Notes under the pieces: model-generated
Seen by the model: the letters and a program-made list of their open reading frames with translations, nothing else
Databases searched by the model: none
What the model was told of the DNA's origin: nothing
In this document: positions 10,736 to 19,724 of the stretch, piece after piece
How positions within the stretch are numbered: position 1 is the first letter of the stretch
Layout of the letters: every line of letters starts with the position of its first letter
Position numbers and translations under genes: made by a program
Source of the DNA: Maribacter sp. BPC-D8
GTDB taxonomy: Bacteria; Bacteroidota; Bacteroidia; Flavobacteriales; Flavobacteriaceae
Assembly: GCF_035207705.1 (NCBI RefSeq)
Contig: NZ_CP128187.1
Location: forward strand, 4,719,465 to 4,783,464
Length of the DNA: 64,000 nucleotides
Direction: 5' to 3'

Positions 10736-12715
10736 ATGCATAAAATTATCCATTTAGTACTTCTTATAACTACTTCAATATTTTGTACTAACACTATTCT
10801 AGCTCAGGACAAAGCTGAATTTGGTGTTATCTCACAATCAGAAAGTACTTTAACATCATACGATAAAGATGTAGATGCAACAGCAATATATCTTTATGAA
10901 TACGGAGATAATTATTTTGAAATTAGAGATAATTATATCTACCTGATAACGAAATATCATGCGAAAATTAAAATTTTAGAAAAAGAGGGTTTTGAATATT
11001 CAAATATTGAAATCCCATTTTATCACACTAAGAAGAGCAAAGAGAAAATAGTCAAATTAAAGGCGCTCACGCATAACGGTGAAACTAAAAGTTGGGTAAA
11101 GAAAAGTGATTTTTTCGAGGAAGATGTTAATGATAAATGGTCACAAACAAAATTCACTTTTCCTAATGTAAAAGAAGGATCGATTATTGAATATGAATAT
11201 GAGATGCAGTCTCCCTTTTACTTCAATTTTACGGGGTGGGAGTTTCAGTCAGCGATTCCCAAGTTGTATTCTGAATTCAATGCCAAAATACCAGGTAATT
11301 GGTTGTATAATAGGAGCCTTAAAGGTGATTTAAGCCTAGATGTTAACGAGGCAGATATTGTAAAAGGTTGTTTTAGTTTTCCTGGTACGAAAGATGATAG
11401 TGACTGCGAGTCTTTAAGATATGTAATGAAAGATATACCTGCGTTTGAAGATTCTGAAGAATATATGCTTTCTTCCAATAACTACAGGTCTAAAATAGAA
11501 TTTGAACTGTCTGAATATAAAAGTTTCTATGGTAGTACTGAAAAGTATACCAAATCATGGGACGATGTCGATAAGGAATTTAAAACCGATAAAGATATCG
11601 GAAGTCAGCTTAGAAAGAAGAATTTTTTCGAAAAAAAGGTAGATGAAGCATTACTAACAGAAGGCGATGATTTAACTCGTGCAAAGAATATTTATGAGTT
11701 TGTACAAGGTCATTTTACTTGGAATGAAAAATTTAGTATTTGGCAAGATAACAAGGTGAAAACGGCTTTTGATGAGAGAAAAGGAAATGTAGCCGAAATA
11801 AATATAGCTTTAATAAACCTGTTGAATGCAGCTGATATAAAAGCGAACATGATGGTTATGGCTACACGCAAAAGAGGGTTGCCAAAGAAGACGCATCCGG
11901 TTATGAATGATTTTAATTATATAGTTGCAAAAGTTGATATTGATGGCGAGTCGTATTTATTAGATGCTACAGATAAATATATGCCTTTTGGTATGTTGCC
12001 ATTTCGGTGTTTGAACTATTACGGTCGAGTTATGGATTTTGATGCTGAAAGTTATTGGTACGATATTGTAGCCGAGAAAACGAACTCAATTATGTTGCGT
12101 GCTCAAATGACTATCGATACAAATGAAAAAAAATTGGAAGGAGTATTTGATGTAATTAATTCAGGCTATAAGAAAGTTAAACAAGATGAGTTTTTACATA
12201 CTACTAACGAAGAAAGTTATATTGAAAAATTAGAGGAAGAGATTTCAGATGATTTCCATATTACTTCTCACGAAAAGATATTAAAATACTCTAACGAAAA
12301 GAAAATTACCGAAAGATTCAATTTTGAAATTGAAAACTTATTTCAGGGCGATAATATTTACTTGAATCCGTTCGTGATAAAATTCTTTGATAAAAATCCT
12401 TTCGTAGCATCTGATAGAAATTATCCGGTTGATTTTGGTTATCCTATGAAGTACCAATACATTCTCAATATTAAAATACCGGAAGGATATCAGGTTAAGT
12501 CGATACCTGAAAATAAAAATTTTAGTATGCCAGATAATGGTGGTGAATTAAAATTAAATGTATCGGATAATAGTAGTGGTGCCCTTAATTTATTTTTTAC
12601 TTTTGATTTGAACTCTGCCCATTATAGCAATGGTTATTACACAGGATTAAAGCAGCTATTCAATGAAGCTGTAAAAAGTCAGAATCAATCTTTAATTGTT
12701 TTTGAAAAAATATAA
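10736..12715 (+). CDS. DUF3857 / transglutaminase-fold protein, catalytic residues lost
   Basis: About 659 aa from ATG 10736, chosen over TTG 10688 because it places the signal peptide (MHKIIHLVLLITTSIF...LAQ) at the N-terminus. Paralogue of the preceding gene, with the same altered core: RKGNVAEIN replaces the Cys motif, DFNYIVAK the His motif, and LLDATDKY keeps the Asp. It is close in length and alignable over its whole extent to the 8624 gene, so the pair looks like a gene duplication after loss of the triad. The next gene begins 8 bp later. Confidence 0.82.
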   Translation: MHKIIHLVLLITTSIFCTNTILAQDKAEFGVISQSESTLTSYDKDVDATAIYLYEYGDNYFEIRDNYIYLITKYHAKIKILEKEGFEYSNIEIPFYHTKKSKEKIVKLKALTHNGETKSWVKKSDFFEEDVNDKWSQTKFTFPNVKEGSIIEYEYEMQSPFYFNFTGWEFQSAIPKLYSEFNAKIPGNWLYNRSLKGDLSLDVNEADIVKGCFSFPGTKDDSDCESLRYVMKDIPAFEDSEEYMLSSNNYRSKIEFELSEYKSFYGSTEKYTKSWDDVDKEFKTDKDIGSQLRKKNFFEKKVDEALLTEGDDLTRAKNIYEFVQGHFTWNEKFSIWQDNKVKTAFDERKGNVAEINIALINLLNAADIKANMMVMATRKRGLPKKTHPVMNDFNYIVAKVDIDGESYLLDATDKYMPFGMLPFRCLNYYGRVMDFDAESYWYDIVAEKTNSIMLRAQMTIDTNEKKLEGVFDVINSGYKKVKQDEFLHTTNEESYIEKLEEEISDDFHITSHEKILKYSNEKKITERFNFEIENLFQGDNIYLNPFVIKFFDKNPFVASDRNYPVDFGYPMKYQYILNIKIPEGYQVKSIPENKNFSMPDNGGELKLNVSDNSSGALNLFFTFDLNSAHYSNGYYTGLKQLFNEAVKSQNQSLIVFEKI

Positions 12716-12723
12716 ATTAGAAA

Positions 12724-13050
12724 ATGAACATCGAAAACGCACAACTAGAAGTAGATAATTGGATCAAAGAACATGGCGTTCGTTATTTTAACGAGCTTAC
12801 CAATATGGCGCAGTTAACAGAAGAAGTAGGCGAGGTTGCTAGAATTATTGCTAGACGCTATGGTGAGCAAAGCGAAAAAGAATCTGACAAGAACAAAGAT
12901 CTAGGCGAAGAATTGGCAGATGTTATGTTCGTAGTATTATGTTTAGCGAACCAGACAGGTATCGATTTACAACAAGCTTTCGATAAAAAGTTAGATTTAA
13001 AAACAAAGCGTGATCATGATCGTCATCACAATAATAAAAAGTTGAAATAG
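12724..13050 (+). CDS. MazG-like nucleotide pyrophosphohydrolase
   Basis: 108 aa, a single all-alpha NTP pyrophosphatase domain. The metal-binding ExxE...ExxD pattern is visible (QLTEEVGEVAR, then LGEELADVMFVV). It probably hydrolyses non-canonical or excess nucleoside triphosphates; the substrate cannot be read from sequence. It sits 8 bp after the third DUF3857 gene and 37 bp before aroA, all on the same strand. Confidence 0.9.
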   Translation: MNIENAQLEVDNWIKEHGVRYFNELTNMAQLTEEVGEVARIIARRYGEQSEKESDKNKDLGEELADVMFVVLCLANQTGIDLQQAFDKKLDLKTKRDHDRHHNNKKLK

Positions 13051-13087
13051 ACGTATATTTGGCGTTCTATTTTTAAAACCATACGCT

Positions 13088-14317
13088 TTGAAACTTCACT
13101 TAACCGGTCCGTCAAATCATCAATTAAAAGATACTATAACTATAACAGGTTCTAAAAGTGAATCTAACCGTAGTTTATTATTGGCGGCATTATACCCAGA
13201 TATTAAAATAGAAAATATTTCAAATTCTGATGATGCCCAGGTAATGGCAAAAGGTTTGAAAATTTCAGAGGGTACGGTAGGTATTCATCATGCTGGTACG
13301 GCAATGCGTTTTTTAACGGGTTACTTCTCTTCTCAAGAAGGTAAAGATGTAATTCTTACTGGGTCAAAAAGAATGACAGAAAGACCTATAAAAATTCTTG
13401 TAGAAGCTTTAAGAACATTAGGGGCTGAAATCTCTTATGTACAAGATGAAGGTTATCCACCTATAAAAATAAAAGGGCAACGTATAGTAAAAGATAAAGT
13501 TAGTCTGCCTGCAAATGTCAGTAGTCAGTATATTTCTTCGCTGTTATTAATAGCACCAAGTTTAGAAAACGGACTAGAATTAGAGCTGGTAGGTAAAATT
13601 ACTTCGGTACCTTATATTAAAATGACTTTAGCATTACTTGAAGAAATAGGTGTAGAAACCTCTTTTGAAGGTAATATGATTAAAGTATCGCCTAAGGCAA
13701 AAGTAGCACCAACAACATTAGTTGTGGAGTCTGACTGGAGTTCAGCTTCTTACTTTTATGGTATTTGTGCACTTGCAGCACCAGGTACTGAAATTACTTT
13801 ATCCGCATATAAAAAGAAAAGCCTTCAAGGCGATAGTGTACTTGCCGATATTTATACTGCATTCGGAGTGGAAACTACCTTTGGCGAAAATAAGATTACT
13901 TTAAAAAAGACGGATAAAAAAGTATTGGCAACCAATGAATTTGATTTAGCTAATGCACCAGATATTGCACAAACTATTGCAGTTACTTGTTTCGGGTTAG
14001 GTGTTGGATGTCATTTAGTTGGTCTGCATACCCTAAAAATTAAAGAAACAGATCGTTTAGAGGCTTTACATATAGAGCTTTCTAAATTAGGGGCAGATAT
14101 TTCGGTAACAGATAAAACACTTACTATAGTACCAACGTCAGAAATAAACGCAGATGTAGCTATAGATACGTATAACGATCATAGAATGGCAATGGCTTTT
14201 GCACCATTAGCTATGAAAACTACACTTTTTGTGAATGATGCCGAGGTGGTTTCTAAGTCATATCCTGATTTTTGGAACGACCTAAAACAACTAGATTTCA
14301 GCATAAAAGAATTATAA
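13088..14317 (+). CDS. aroA: 3-phosphoshikimate 1-carboxyvinyltransferase (EPSP synthase)
   Basis: 409 aa. Transfers enolpyruvyl from PEP to shikimate 3-phosphate, the step before chorismate synthase. Visible motifs: SKSESNRSLLLAA near the N-terminus, GTAMRFL, GSKRMTERPI, and KETDRLEAL plus NDHRMAMAF in the C-terminal half. The start is TTG at 13088: no in-frame ATG lies upstream, and the protein begins normally with MKLHLTGPS. A few residues shorter than enterobacterial AroA, as expected for this phylum. Confidence 0.95.
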   Translation: MKLHLTGPSNHQLKDTITITGSKSESNRSLLLAALYPDIKIENISNSDDAQVMAKGLKISEGTVGIHHAGTAMRFLTGYFSSQEGKDVILTGSKRMTERPIKILVEALRTLGAEISYVQDEGYPPIKIKGQRIVKDKVSLPANVSSQYISSLLLIAPSLENGLELELVGKITSVPYIKMTLALLEEIGVETSFEGNMIKVSPKAKVAPTTLVVESDWSSASYFYGICALAAPGTEITLSAYKKKSLQGDSVLADIYTAFGVETTFGENKITLKKTDKKVLATNEFDLANAPDIAQTIAVTCFGLGVGCHLVGLHTLKIKETDRLEALHIELSKLGADISVTDKTLTIVPTSEINADVAIDTYNDHRMAMAFAPLAMKTTLFVNDAEVVSKSYPDFWNDLKQLDFSIKEL

Positions 14318-14329
14318 TTAGCGTTTTAC

Positions 14330-14361
14330 TTGACAAGGCCTATCTGCAGATTGTATATTTG
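14330..14361 (+). promoter_or_regulatory. Bacteroidota-type promoter of queA
   Basis: TTGAC at 14330-14334 and TATATTTG at 14354-14361 (TAnnTTTG consensus), with a 19-bp spacer. This matches the -33/-7 elements known for Bacteroidota sigma-A promoters. The queA ATG lies 36 bp downstream of the -7 box. Confidence 0.75.
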
Positions 14362-14396
14362 CAGCCGCAATTTGCTACAATAAATATAACAGCTAC

Positions 14397-15446
14397 ATGA
14401 AATTATCAAATTTTAGTTTTGAGCTTCCAGACGAATTATTGGCGGAGCATCCATCTGAAAATAGAGATGAGTCTAAATTAATGGTTATCCATAGAGAGAC
14501 CGGAAAAATTGAGCACAAGATGTTCAAAGACATGATCGACTATTTTGATGAAGGTGATGTTATGGTTCTTAATAACACTAAAGTTTTTCCTGCTCGTTTA
14601 TACGGTAACAAGGAAAAAACAGGTGCGCGTATCGAGGTTTTTCTTTTACGTGAGTTGAACGAAGAGCAACGTCTATGGGATGTTCTTGTAGATCCAGCAC
14701 GTAAAATACGTATTGGTAACAAGCTATATTTTGGTGATGATGAAACGTTGGTAGCTGAGGTTATTGATAACACTACTTCTAGAGGTAGAACATTACGTTT
14801 TTTATATGATGGTGCTTACGTAGATTTCAGAAGAAAACTAAGAGAGCTAGGTGAAACGCCATTACCTAAGTATATTAAAAGAGATGTTGAGCCAGAAGAT
14901 GAAGGTCGTTACCAGACTATTTATGCGAAGCATGAAGGTGCAGTTGCTGCCCCTACTGCTGGTCTTCACTTCTCTAAACACTTATTAAAGCGTTTAGAAA
15001 TTAAAGGTGTTGATTTTGCAGAATTAACTTTACATGTTGGTTTGGGTACTTTTAACCCAGTAGAAGTTGAAGATCTTTCTAAGCATAAAATGGATAGCGA
15101 AGAGTTATTTATTGATGAGAAAGCTACCGATATTGTGAATAATGCTAAGAGAGAAAAGCGTCGTATTTGTGCAGTAGGTACTACAGCAATGAGAGGTTTA
15201 GAAAGTGCTGTTTCATCTAAGCATATGTTGAATACGTATGAAGGTTGGACGAATAAGTTCATTTTCCCTCCATATGATTTTAGTATCGCTAATGCTATGA
15301 TTACCAATTTCCATTTACCAAAATCTACATTATTGATGATGGTATCTGCATTTATGGGTCATGATTTAATGAACAAAGCATATAAAGAAGCAATACTGGA
15401 AAACTATAAGTTCTATTCTTATGGTGATGCCATGTTGATTATATAA
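14397..15446 (+). CDS. queA: S-adenosylmethionine:tRNA ribosyltransferase-isomerase
   Basis: 349 aa, full length. Transfers ribose from SAM to 7-aminomethyl-deazaguanine in tRNA to make epoxyqueuosine. Family motifs: N-terminal [12 protein letters not shown], the conserved stretch [19 protein letters not shown], and the C-terminal [17 protein letters not shown]. It has its own promoter (14330-14361) and a terminator after it. Confidence 0.96.
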   Translation: MKLSNFSFELPDELLAEHPSENRDESKLMVIHRETGKIEHKMFKDMIDYFDEGDVMVLNNTKVFPARLYGNKEKTGARIEVFLLRELNEEQRLWDVLVDPARKIRIGNKLYFGDDETLVAEVIDNTTSRGRTLRFLYDGAYVDFRRKLRELGETPLPKYIKRDVEPEDEGRYQTIYAKHEGAVAAPTAGLHFSKHLLKRLEIKGVDFAELTLHVGLGTFNPVEVEDLSKHKMDSEELFIDEKATDIVNNAKREKRRICAVGTTAMRGLESAVSSKHMLNTYEGWTNKFIFPPYDFSIANAMITNFHLPKSTLLMMVSAFMGHDLMNKAYKEAILENYKFYSYGDAMLII

Positions 15447-15483
15447 GTTCAAAATACATCCTTTCTAAAAAGGAAAAAATAAT

Positions 15484-15524
15484 AAAATCCCGCTTTATCA
15501 CATATTGAGAAAGCGGGATTTTTA
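15484..15524 (+). terminator. terminator after queA
   Basis: A 13-bp stem AAAATCCCGCTTT / AAAGCGGGATTTT (15484-15496 and 15510-15522) with a 13-nt loop, followed by T residues. It lies just before rlmN. Confidence 0.88.
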
Positions 15525-15551
15525 TCACTAGTAATACCTACCTTTAAAAAG

Positions 15552-16595
15552 ATGGAAGAAATAAAGAAAAAAGATATTCGGGCACTAACGCGAGAGCAGC
15601 TTAGAGAATTCTTTGTTTCTAACGGTGACAAAGCTTTTCGTGGTAATCAGGTGTATGAATGGTTATGGCAGAAAGCAGCGTATTCTTTTGATGTGATGAC
15701 AAATCTATCAAAAGAAACTAGAGAAATGCTAGAAGCTAATTTTGTAATCAACCATATTAAGGTAGATCTAATGCAGCGTAGTAGTGACGGTACAATTAAG
15801 AATGCCGTTCGCTTGCATGACGATTTAATTGTAGAATCGGTATTGATACCGACAAAGTCAAGAACAACTGCCTGTGTATCTAGTCAGGTTGGTTGTAGTT
15901 TAGACTGTAGGTTCTGTGCAACGTCTCGTTTGAAACGTATGCGAAATCTGAATCCTGATGAGATTTACGATCAAGTTGTAGCTATAGACAATGAAAGTCG
16001 CTTGTATTTTGAAAGACCATTGAGCAATATTGTTTTTATGGGGATGGGAGAGCCTTTAATGAACTATAACAATGTGTTGAAGGCAATTGATAAGATTACT
16101 TCTCCTGACGGATTGGGGATGTCTCCAAGGCGAATTACAGTTTCAACTTCTGGTGTGCCTAAATTAATTAAGAAAATGGCAGATGATGAGGTGAAATTCA
16201 AATTGGCTGTTTCGTTACATTCCGCCATAGATGAAATCAGAACTTCAATTATGCCGTTTAATGCCAAGTTTACCTTAAGTGATTTAAGAGAATCGTTAGT
16301 GTATTGGTACGAGAAAACAAGAAGTAGAATTACCTACGAATATGTAGTTTGGGACGGAATCAACGACGCTCAAAAAGATGTAGATGCTTTGGTAGAATTC
16401 TGTCGTTTTGCACCCTCTAAAGTAAACTTAATAGAATATAACCCTATTGATGATGGCGAGTTCAAACAAGCGTCTAACGCAGCCATAGATCGCTATGTTA
16501 ATACATTAGAGAAGAATAATATAGTAGTAACCGTTCGTCGTTCTAGAGGAAAGGATATTGATGCCGCATGTGGGCAGTTGGCGAATAAATCTTAA
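15552..16595 (+). CDS. rlmN: dual-specificity 23S rRNA/tRNA adenine-C2 methyltransferase
   Basis: 347 aa radical SAM enzyme that methylates A2503 of 23S rRNA and A37 of some tRNAs. The radical SAM cluster motif CxxxCxxC is visible as CSLDCRFC. The C-terminal catalytic cysteine lies in DAACGQLA, and the N-terminal accessory helical domain (GNQVYEWLWQK) is intact. The stop is followed directly by repeat-filled intergenic DNA. Confidence 0.96.
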   Translation: MEEIKKKDIRALTREQLREFFVSNGDKAFRGNQVYEWLWQKAAYSFDVMTNLSKETREMLEANFVINHIKVDLMQRSSDGTIKNAVRLHDDLIVESVLIPTKSRTTACVSSQVGCSLDCRFCATSRLKRMRNLNPDEIYDQVVAIDNESRLYFERPLSNIVFMGMGEPLMNYNNVLKAIDKITSPDGLGMSPRRITVSTSGVPKLIKKMADDEVKFKLAVSLHSAIDEIRTSIMPFNAKFTLSDLRESLVYWYEKTRSRITYEYVVWDGINDAQKDVDALVEFCRFAPSKVNLIEYNPIDDGEFKQASNAAIDRYVNTLEKNNIVVTVRRSRGKDIDAACGQLANKS

Positions 16596-16857
16596 GGGAA
16601 GTATCAAGTACAAAGTATTAAGTACGAAGTCTAAAGTTTGAATATAGAAAATAGAGTTTAGAGAATAGACTCTTTTGATTTTGAGTATTTAGCTAAGCTA
16701 AACTTAGGAAATACAAAGTATTAAGTTCGAAGTCCAAAATCCAAAATCAGTAATACTAGTTTGTAAAAGAGATAATATAGTATTAAGTAAAACGAATTAC
16801 TAGAGCGATTGCTAACGTAATATCTTAGTACTTTATACTTATTACTTAATACTAAAA

Positions 16858-16870
16858 AACGCGAAGCGTT
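16858..16870. repeat. small hairpin motif AACGC-GAA-GCGTT, copy 1
   Basis: A perfect 5-bp inverted repeat with a 3-nt loop. It sits at the junction between an ACTTAATACT string and the heptamer array. The same arrangement recurs at 45119-45131 and 45242-45254. Confidence 0.8.
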
Positions 16871-17044
16871 AAAGCCAAAAGCCAAAAGCCAAAAGCCAAA
16901 AGCCAAAAGCCAAAAGCCAAAAGCCAAAAGCCAAAAGCCAAAAGCCAAAAGCCAAAAGCCAAAAGCCAAAAGCCAAAAGCCAAAAGCCAAAAGCCAAAAG
17001 CCAAAAGCCAAAAGCCAAAAGCCAAAAGCCAAAAGCCAAAAGCC
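16871..17044. repeat. tandem heptamer array, unit AAAAGCC, 24 full copies plus a 6-base partial
   Basis: 174 bp of uninterrupted AAAAGCC units with no variation, starting directly after the GCGTT end of the small hairpin. On the minus strand it would translate as a repeating Trp-Leu-Leu-Ala-Phe-Gly frame, but nothing supports translation. Identical copies imply recent expansion or continuous homogenisation by slippage. Confidence 0.97.
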
Positions 17045-17187
17045 ATTTTGAGATTGAGTTTGATTTTTGAACTTGAACTTGAACTTATTTTTTCCAACAA
17101 CCAACAACTAATCCCTAACCCCTAGCTCCTAATTACTCGAGAAACCATTATCTCCGCGCCGAGTACTGTTAACTGCTTGCTTTTGAC

Positions 17188-17195
17188 TAATTTTG
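17188..17195 (+). promoter_or_regulatory. putative -7 box (TAATTTTG) of the polyprenyl synthase gene
   Basis: TAATTTTG fits the TAnnTTTG consensus. No clear -33 TTG lies at the expected distance, so the promoter is tentative. Transcription from here would give a very short leader if translation begins at CTG 17215. Confidence 0.45.
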
Positions 17196-17256
17196 CCGTT
17201 CTAATACAGAGCAACTGAAAATAGTAGCACAAATAAAGGAACCTGTCTATCAGGAA

Positions 17257-18192
17257 ATGGAGCTGTTTGAATCTAAGTTCAGAGATTCAATGACCTCTAA
17301 GGTTGCGCTACTCAATAGAATCACCCATTACATCGTAAATCGCAAGGGCAAGCAAATGCGCCCTATGTTCGTATTTTTAACAGCCAAATTGTTGAATGGC
17401 GGAGAAGTGAACGAGCGTACCTATCGTGGTGCATCGGTTATAGAATTGATACATACGGCAACATTGGTTCATGATGATGTTGTTGATGAAAGCAATAAAC
17501 GCAGGGGATTCTTCTCTATAAATGCCCTTTGGAAAAATAAGATTGCCGTTTTGGTAGGCGATTATTTACTGTCTAAAGGTCTGTTGCTTTCTATTGATAA
17601 CGAAGATTTCGATTTGCTTAAAATTATCTCTGTTGCTGTTCGCGAAATGAGTGAGGGCGAATTATTACAGATAGAAAAAGCTAGGCGTTTAGATATTACC
17701 GAAGATGTCTATTACGATATTATCAGACAAAAAACGGCAACGTTGATAGCAGCATGCTGTTCGCTGGGTGCTTGTTCGGTAAAGCCCGAAAGCGAAGATG
17801 TAGAAACTTTCAGAAAATTCGGAGAGCTCTGCGGTATGGCATTTCAGATTAAAGATGACCTTTTCGATTATGGAACCAAACAAATAGGAAAGCCAACCGG
17901 TATCGATATTAAAGAGCAAAAAATGACGTTGCCTTTAATATATGCACTGAACAATTGTACCAAAAAAGAGAAAAATTGGGTCATCAATTCCATCAAAAAC
18001 CATAACCAGGATAAAAAACGTGTGAAAGAAGTTATCGCTTTTGTAAAAGAAAAAGGCGGATTGGATTATGCGGTAACTAAAATGCTAGAGTATAGAGATG
18101 AGGCTTTAGAACTGCTAAGTTCGTATCCTGATTCTGAGTATAAAAGTGCATTAGAGTTGATGGTGAATTACGTGGTGGATCGTAAAAAGTAA
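17257..18192 (+). CDS. ispB: trans-polyprenyl diphosphate synthase (octaprenyl/heptaprenyl type)
   Basis: Chain-elongating isoprenyl synthase that makes the side chain of respiratory menaquinone. Both aspartate-rich motifs are present: HDDVVDES (first DDxxD) and KDDLFDY (second), with GKQMRPMF upstream. From ATG 17257 the protein has 311 aa. The frame stays open upstream and encodes LKIVAQIKEPVYQE from CTG 17215, which resembles the usual N-terminus of flavobacterial homologues (MKIV.QIK.P), so the true start may be CTG 17215 (325 aa). The exact chain length of the product cannot be told. Confidence 0.92.
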   Translation: MELFESKFRDSMTSKVALLNRITHYIVNRKGKQMRPMFVFLTAKLLNGGEVNERTYRGASVIELIHTATLVHDDVVDESNKRRGFFSINALWKNKIAVLVGDYLLSKGLLLSIDNEDFDLLKIISVAVREMSEGELLQIEKARRLDITEDVYYDIIRQKTATLIAACCSLGACSVKPESEDVETFRKFGELCGMAFQIKDDLFDYGTKQIGKPTGIDIKEQKMTLPLIYALNNCTKKEKNWVINSIKNHNQDKKRVKEVIAFVKEKGGLDYAVTKMLEYRDEALELLSSYPDSEYKSALELMVNYVVDRKK

Positions 18193-18310
18193 ATCCGTCA
18201 AAAATTTATTCTTCTTTTTATTGTTTTTAAACAACTGTATTTCAGCTACTTAAAAATTAATTTTATTTTTTGTTTATCTTCAGGCAACTATAATTACTTC
18301 TTCTGCGTCT

Positions 18311-18901
18311 ATGCTAATAGAAGACCAAACCAATATTTTGAAAATTATACCTTTTTATAAAAACGAGAAGCAGCTCATTAAAAAAGCAACATCGGGTAAC
18401 CGCGATGCGCAAGAGCGTTTGTATAAAAAACATGCTCCAAAAATGTTGAGTGTCTGCCGTCAGTATATAAAGGATATTCATTTTGCGGAAGATGTAATGG
18501 TGCAAGGTTTTCTGAAAATGTTCAATAAGTTAGATACGTTCAAGTTCGAAGGAAGTTTCGAAGGATGGTTACGGCGGATAATGATTCGAGAAAGCATCTC
18601 TTATTTAAGAAAGCAGCAGTTTGTGGTGTATGACGATGAGGTGTATGAAAAGAATCAATCTGAAGAAATATCGCAAAGTACCGATTTAGATACCGAGCAT
18701 ATTCAACAATTGATAGATGCTTTGCCACAAGGTTATAAAATGGTTTTCGTGTTGTATACCGTAGAAGGGTATAAGCATAAAGAAATCGCAGAAATGCTGT
18801 CGATCACAGAGAGCACTTCAAAAACACAGTTATTAAAAGCCCGAAAATTGCTTCAAGACCAATTAAGGCAACAAAATATTATAGGGTATGGAAACCGATA
18901 A
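18311..18901 (+). CDS. RNA polymerase ECF-type sigma-70 factor
   Basis: 196 aa. Region 2 (about 30-95: AQERLYKKHAPKMLSVCRQY, FAEDVMVQGFLKMF, FEGWLRRIMIRESIS) and region 4 (about 130-185: LPQGYKMVFVLYTVEGYKHKEIAEML, a helix-turn-helix) are clear. It overlaps the next gene by 14 bp. That gene encodes a one-TM protein in the usual anti-sigma position, so the pair is probably a sigma/anti-sigma module for an envelope response. Confidence 0.9.
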   Translation: MLIEDQTNILKIIPFYKNEKQLIKKATSGNRDAQERLYKKHAPKMLSVCRQYIKDIHFAEDVMVQGFLKMFNKLDTFKFEGSFEGWLRRIMIRESISYLRKQQFVVYDDEVYEKNQSEEISQSTDLDTEHIQQLIDALPQGYKMVFVLYTVEGYKHKEIAEMLSITESTSKTQLLKARKLLQDQLRQQNIIGYGNR

Positions 18902-19637
18902 ATTTGAAAAACATATAAAAGCCAAGTTTCAAGAGCGGGAGATTAATCCGTCAGAAAATGCTTGGTCCAAAATCTCATCAGAATTAAATACTGATACTGC
19001 AAAAAAGAAACCTGTGTATTTATGGTTGGGTGTTGCTGCCAGCATTGTAGTGTTGCTGGGTGTCGCATTATTTTATTTTAATGAAACAAATGAGTTGAAC
19101 GAATCACCAATAGAGTTGGTAGATATCGATAATGAAAATAAGGTTGAAGAGGTAGTCACTAAAGACCCAACTCAGCTGAAAGAAGAACAAGTGGTTATTG
19201 TAGAAACAAATACAAAGACAGAAAGTAGGACTATTAAAAAGGAAGAGTACAAAATACCAGAAGTACAAGAGAGCAAAACTTTAAATGATGCTATTGAAGT
19301 AGCGGTTGTAGCGCATGTATCTACAGACCAATCTACTTCTAAATTAGAAGTGTCAGACGAAATAATCAATTCAAAAGTAGCAGATATAGTTGCTCAAATA
19401 GATGTTTTAGAGCAGTATAGTACGGTTACCGATGCAGAAGTAGATTCGTTGTTGAAACGAGCACAAGACGAAATTTTACGAGATAAAATATTTAATACAG
19501 ATAAATCTGTCGATGCAATGGCTTTGTTGACAGAGGTTGAAGAAGAACTTGATCAATCTTTCCGAGACCAAATTTTTAATTCTTTAAAAGCCGGATTCAT
19601 AAAAGTGCGAACTGCAGTGGCAGACCGCAATAATTAA
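18888..19637 (+). CDS. single-pass membrane protein, probable anti-sigma partner
   Basis: 249 aa. A cytoplasmic N-terminus of about 42 residues (FEKHIKAKFQEREINPSENAW) is followed by one transmembrane helix (about 43-65, YLWLGVAASIVVLLGVALFYF) and an acidic, low-complexity periplasmic part. The N-terminal pattern is common in Bacteroidota proteins encoded directly after ECF sigma genes. The 14-bp overlap with the sigma gene indicates translational coupling. The anti-sigma role is inferred from position and topology only. Confidence 0.72.
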   Translation: METDKFEKHIKAKFQEREINPSENAWSKISSELNTDTAKKKPVYLWLGVAASIVVLLGVALFYFNETNELNESPIELVDIDNENKVEEVVTKDPTQLKEEQVVIVETNTKTESRTIKKEEYKIPEVQESKTLNDAIEVAVVAHVSTDQSTSKLEVSDEIINSKVADIVAQIDVLEQYSTVTDAEVDSLLKRAQDEILRDKIFNTDKSVDAMALLTEVEEELDQSFRDQIFNSLKAGFIKVRTAVADRNN

Positions 19638-19724
19638 TCAAACACAAATCGTATTATCCTTCATCGCTATAAATGTTATAGGGACAGGGGACGGAGTTTT
19701 ATTCATCAAAAAATCAAAATCGAA

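Larger units (their letters stand above)
16596..17160. repeat. intergenic repeat field between rlmN and the polyprenyl synthase gene
   Basis: No gene is supported here. The left part (16596-16856) is made of imperfect AAGTATTAAGTACAAAG-type strings, plus a segment AGAGAATAGACT...TATTTAGC-AAGCTAAA that recurs at about 29120-29175. It is followed by the AACGC-GAA-GCGTT hairpin, the heptamer array and CCAACAACC/CTAACCCCTA strings. The minus-strand open frames through the array are repeat artefacts. Confidence 0.85.

Noticed and set aside
16871..17044. CRISPR array
   Set aside because: Units are contiguous heptamers without spacers, and no cas genes are in the window. The same holds for the GCTAATT and ACTGCCAACTGTT arrays.
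16721..17107. Minus-strand open frames of 128 and 82 codons through the AAAAGCC array (repeating Trp-Leu-Leu-Ala-Phe-Gly)
   Set aside because: They exist only because a 7-bp unit without stops repeats; no start signal, no coding character outside the array.
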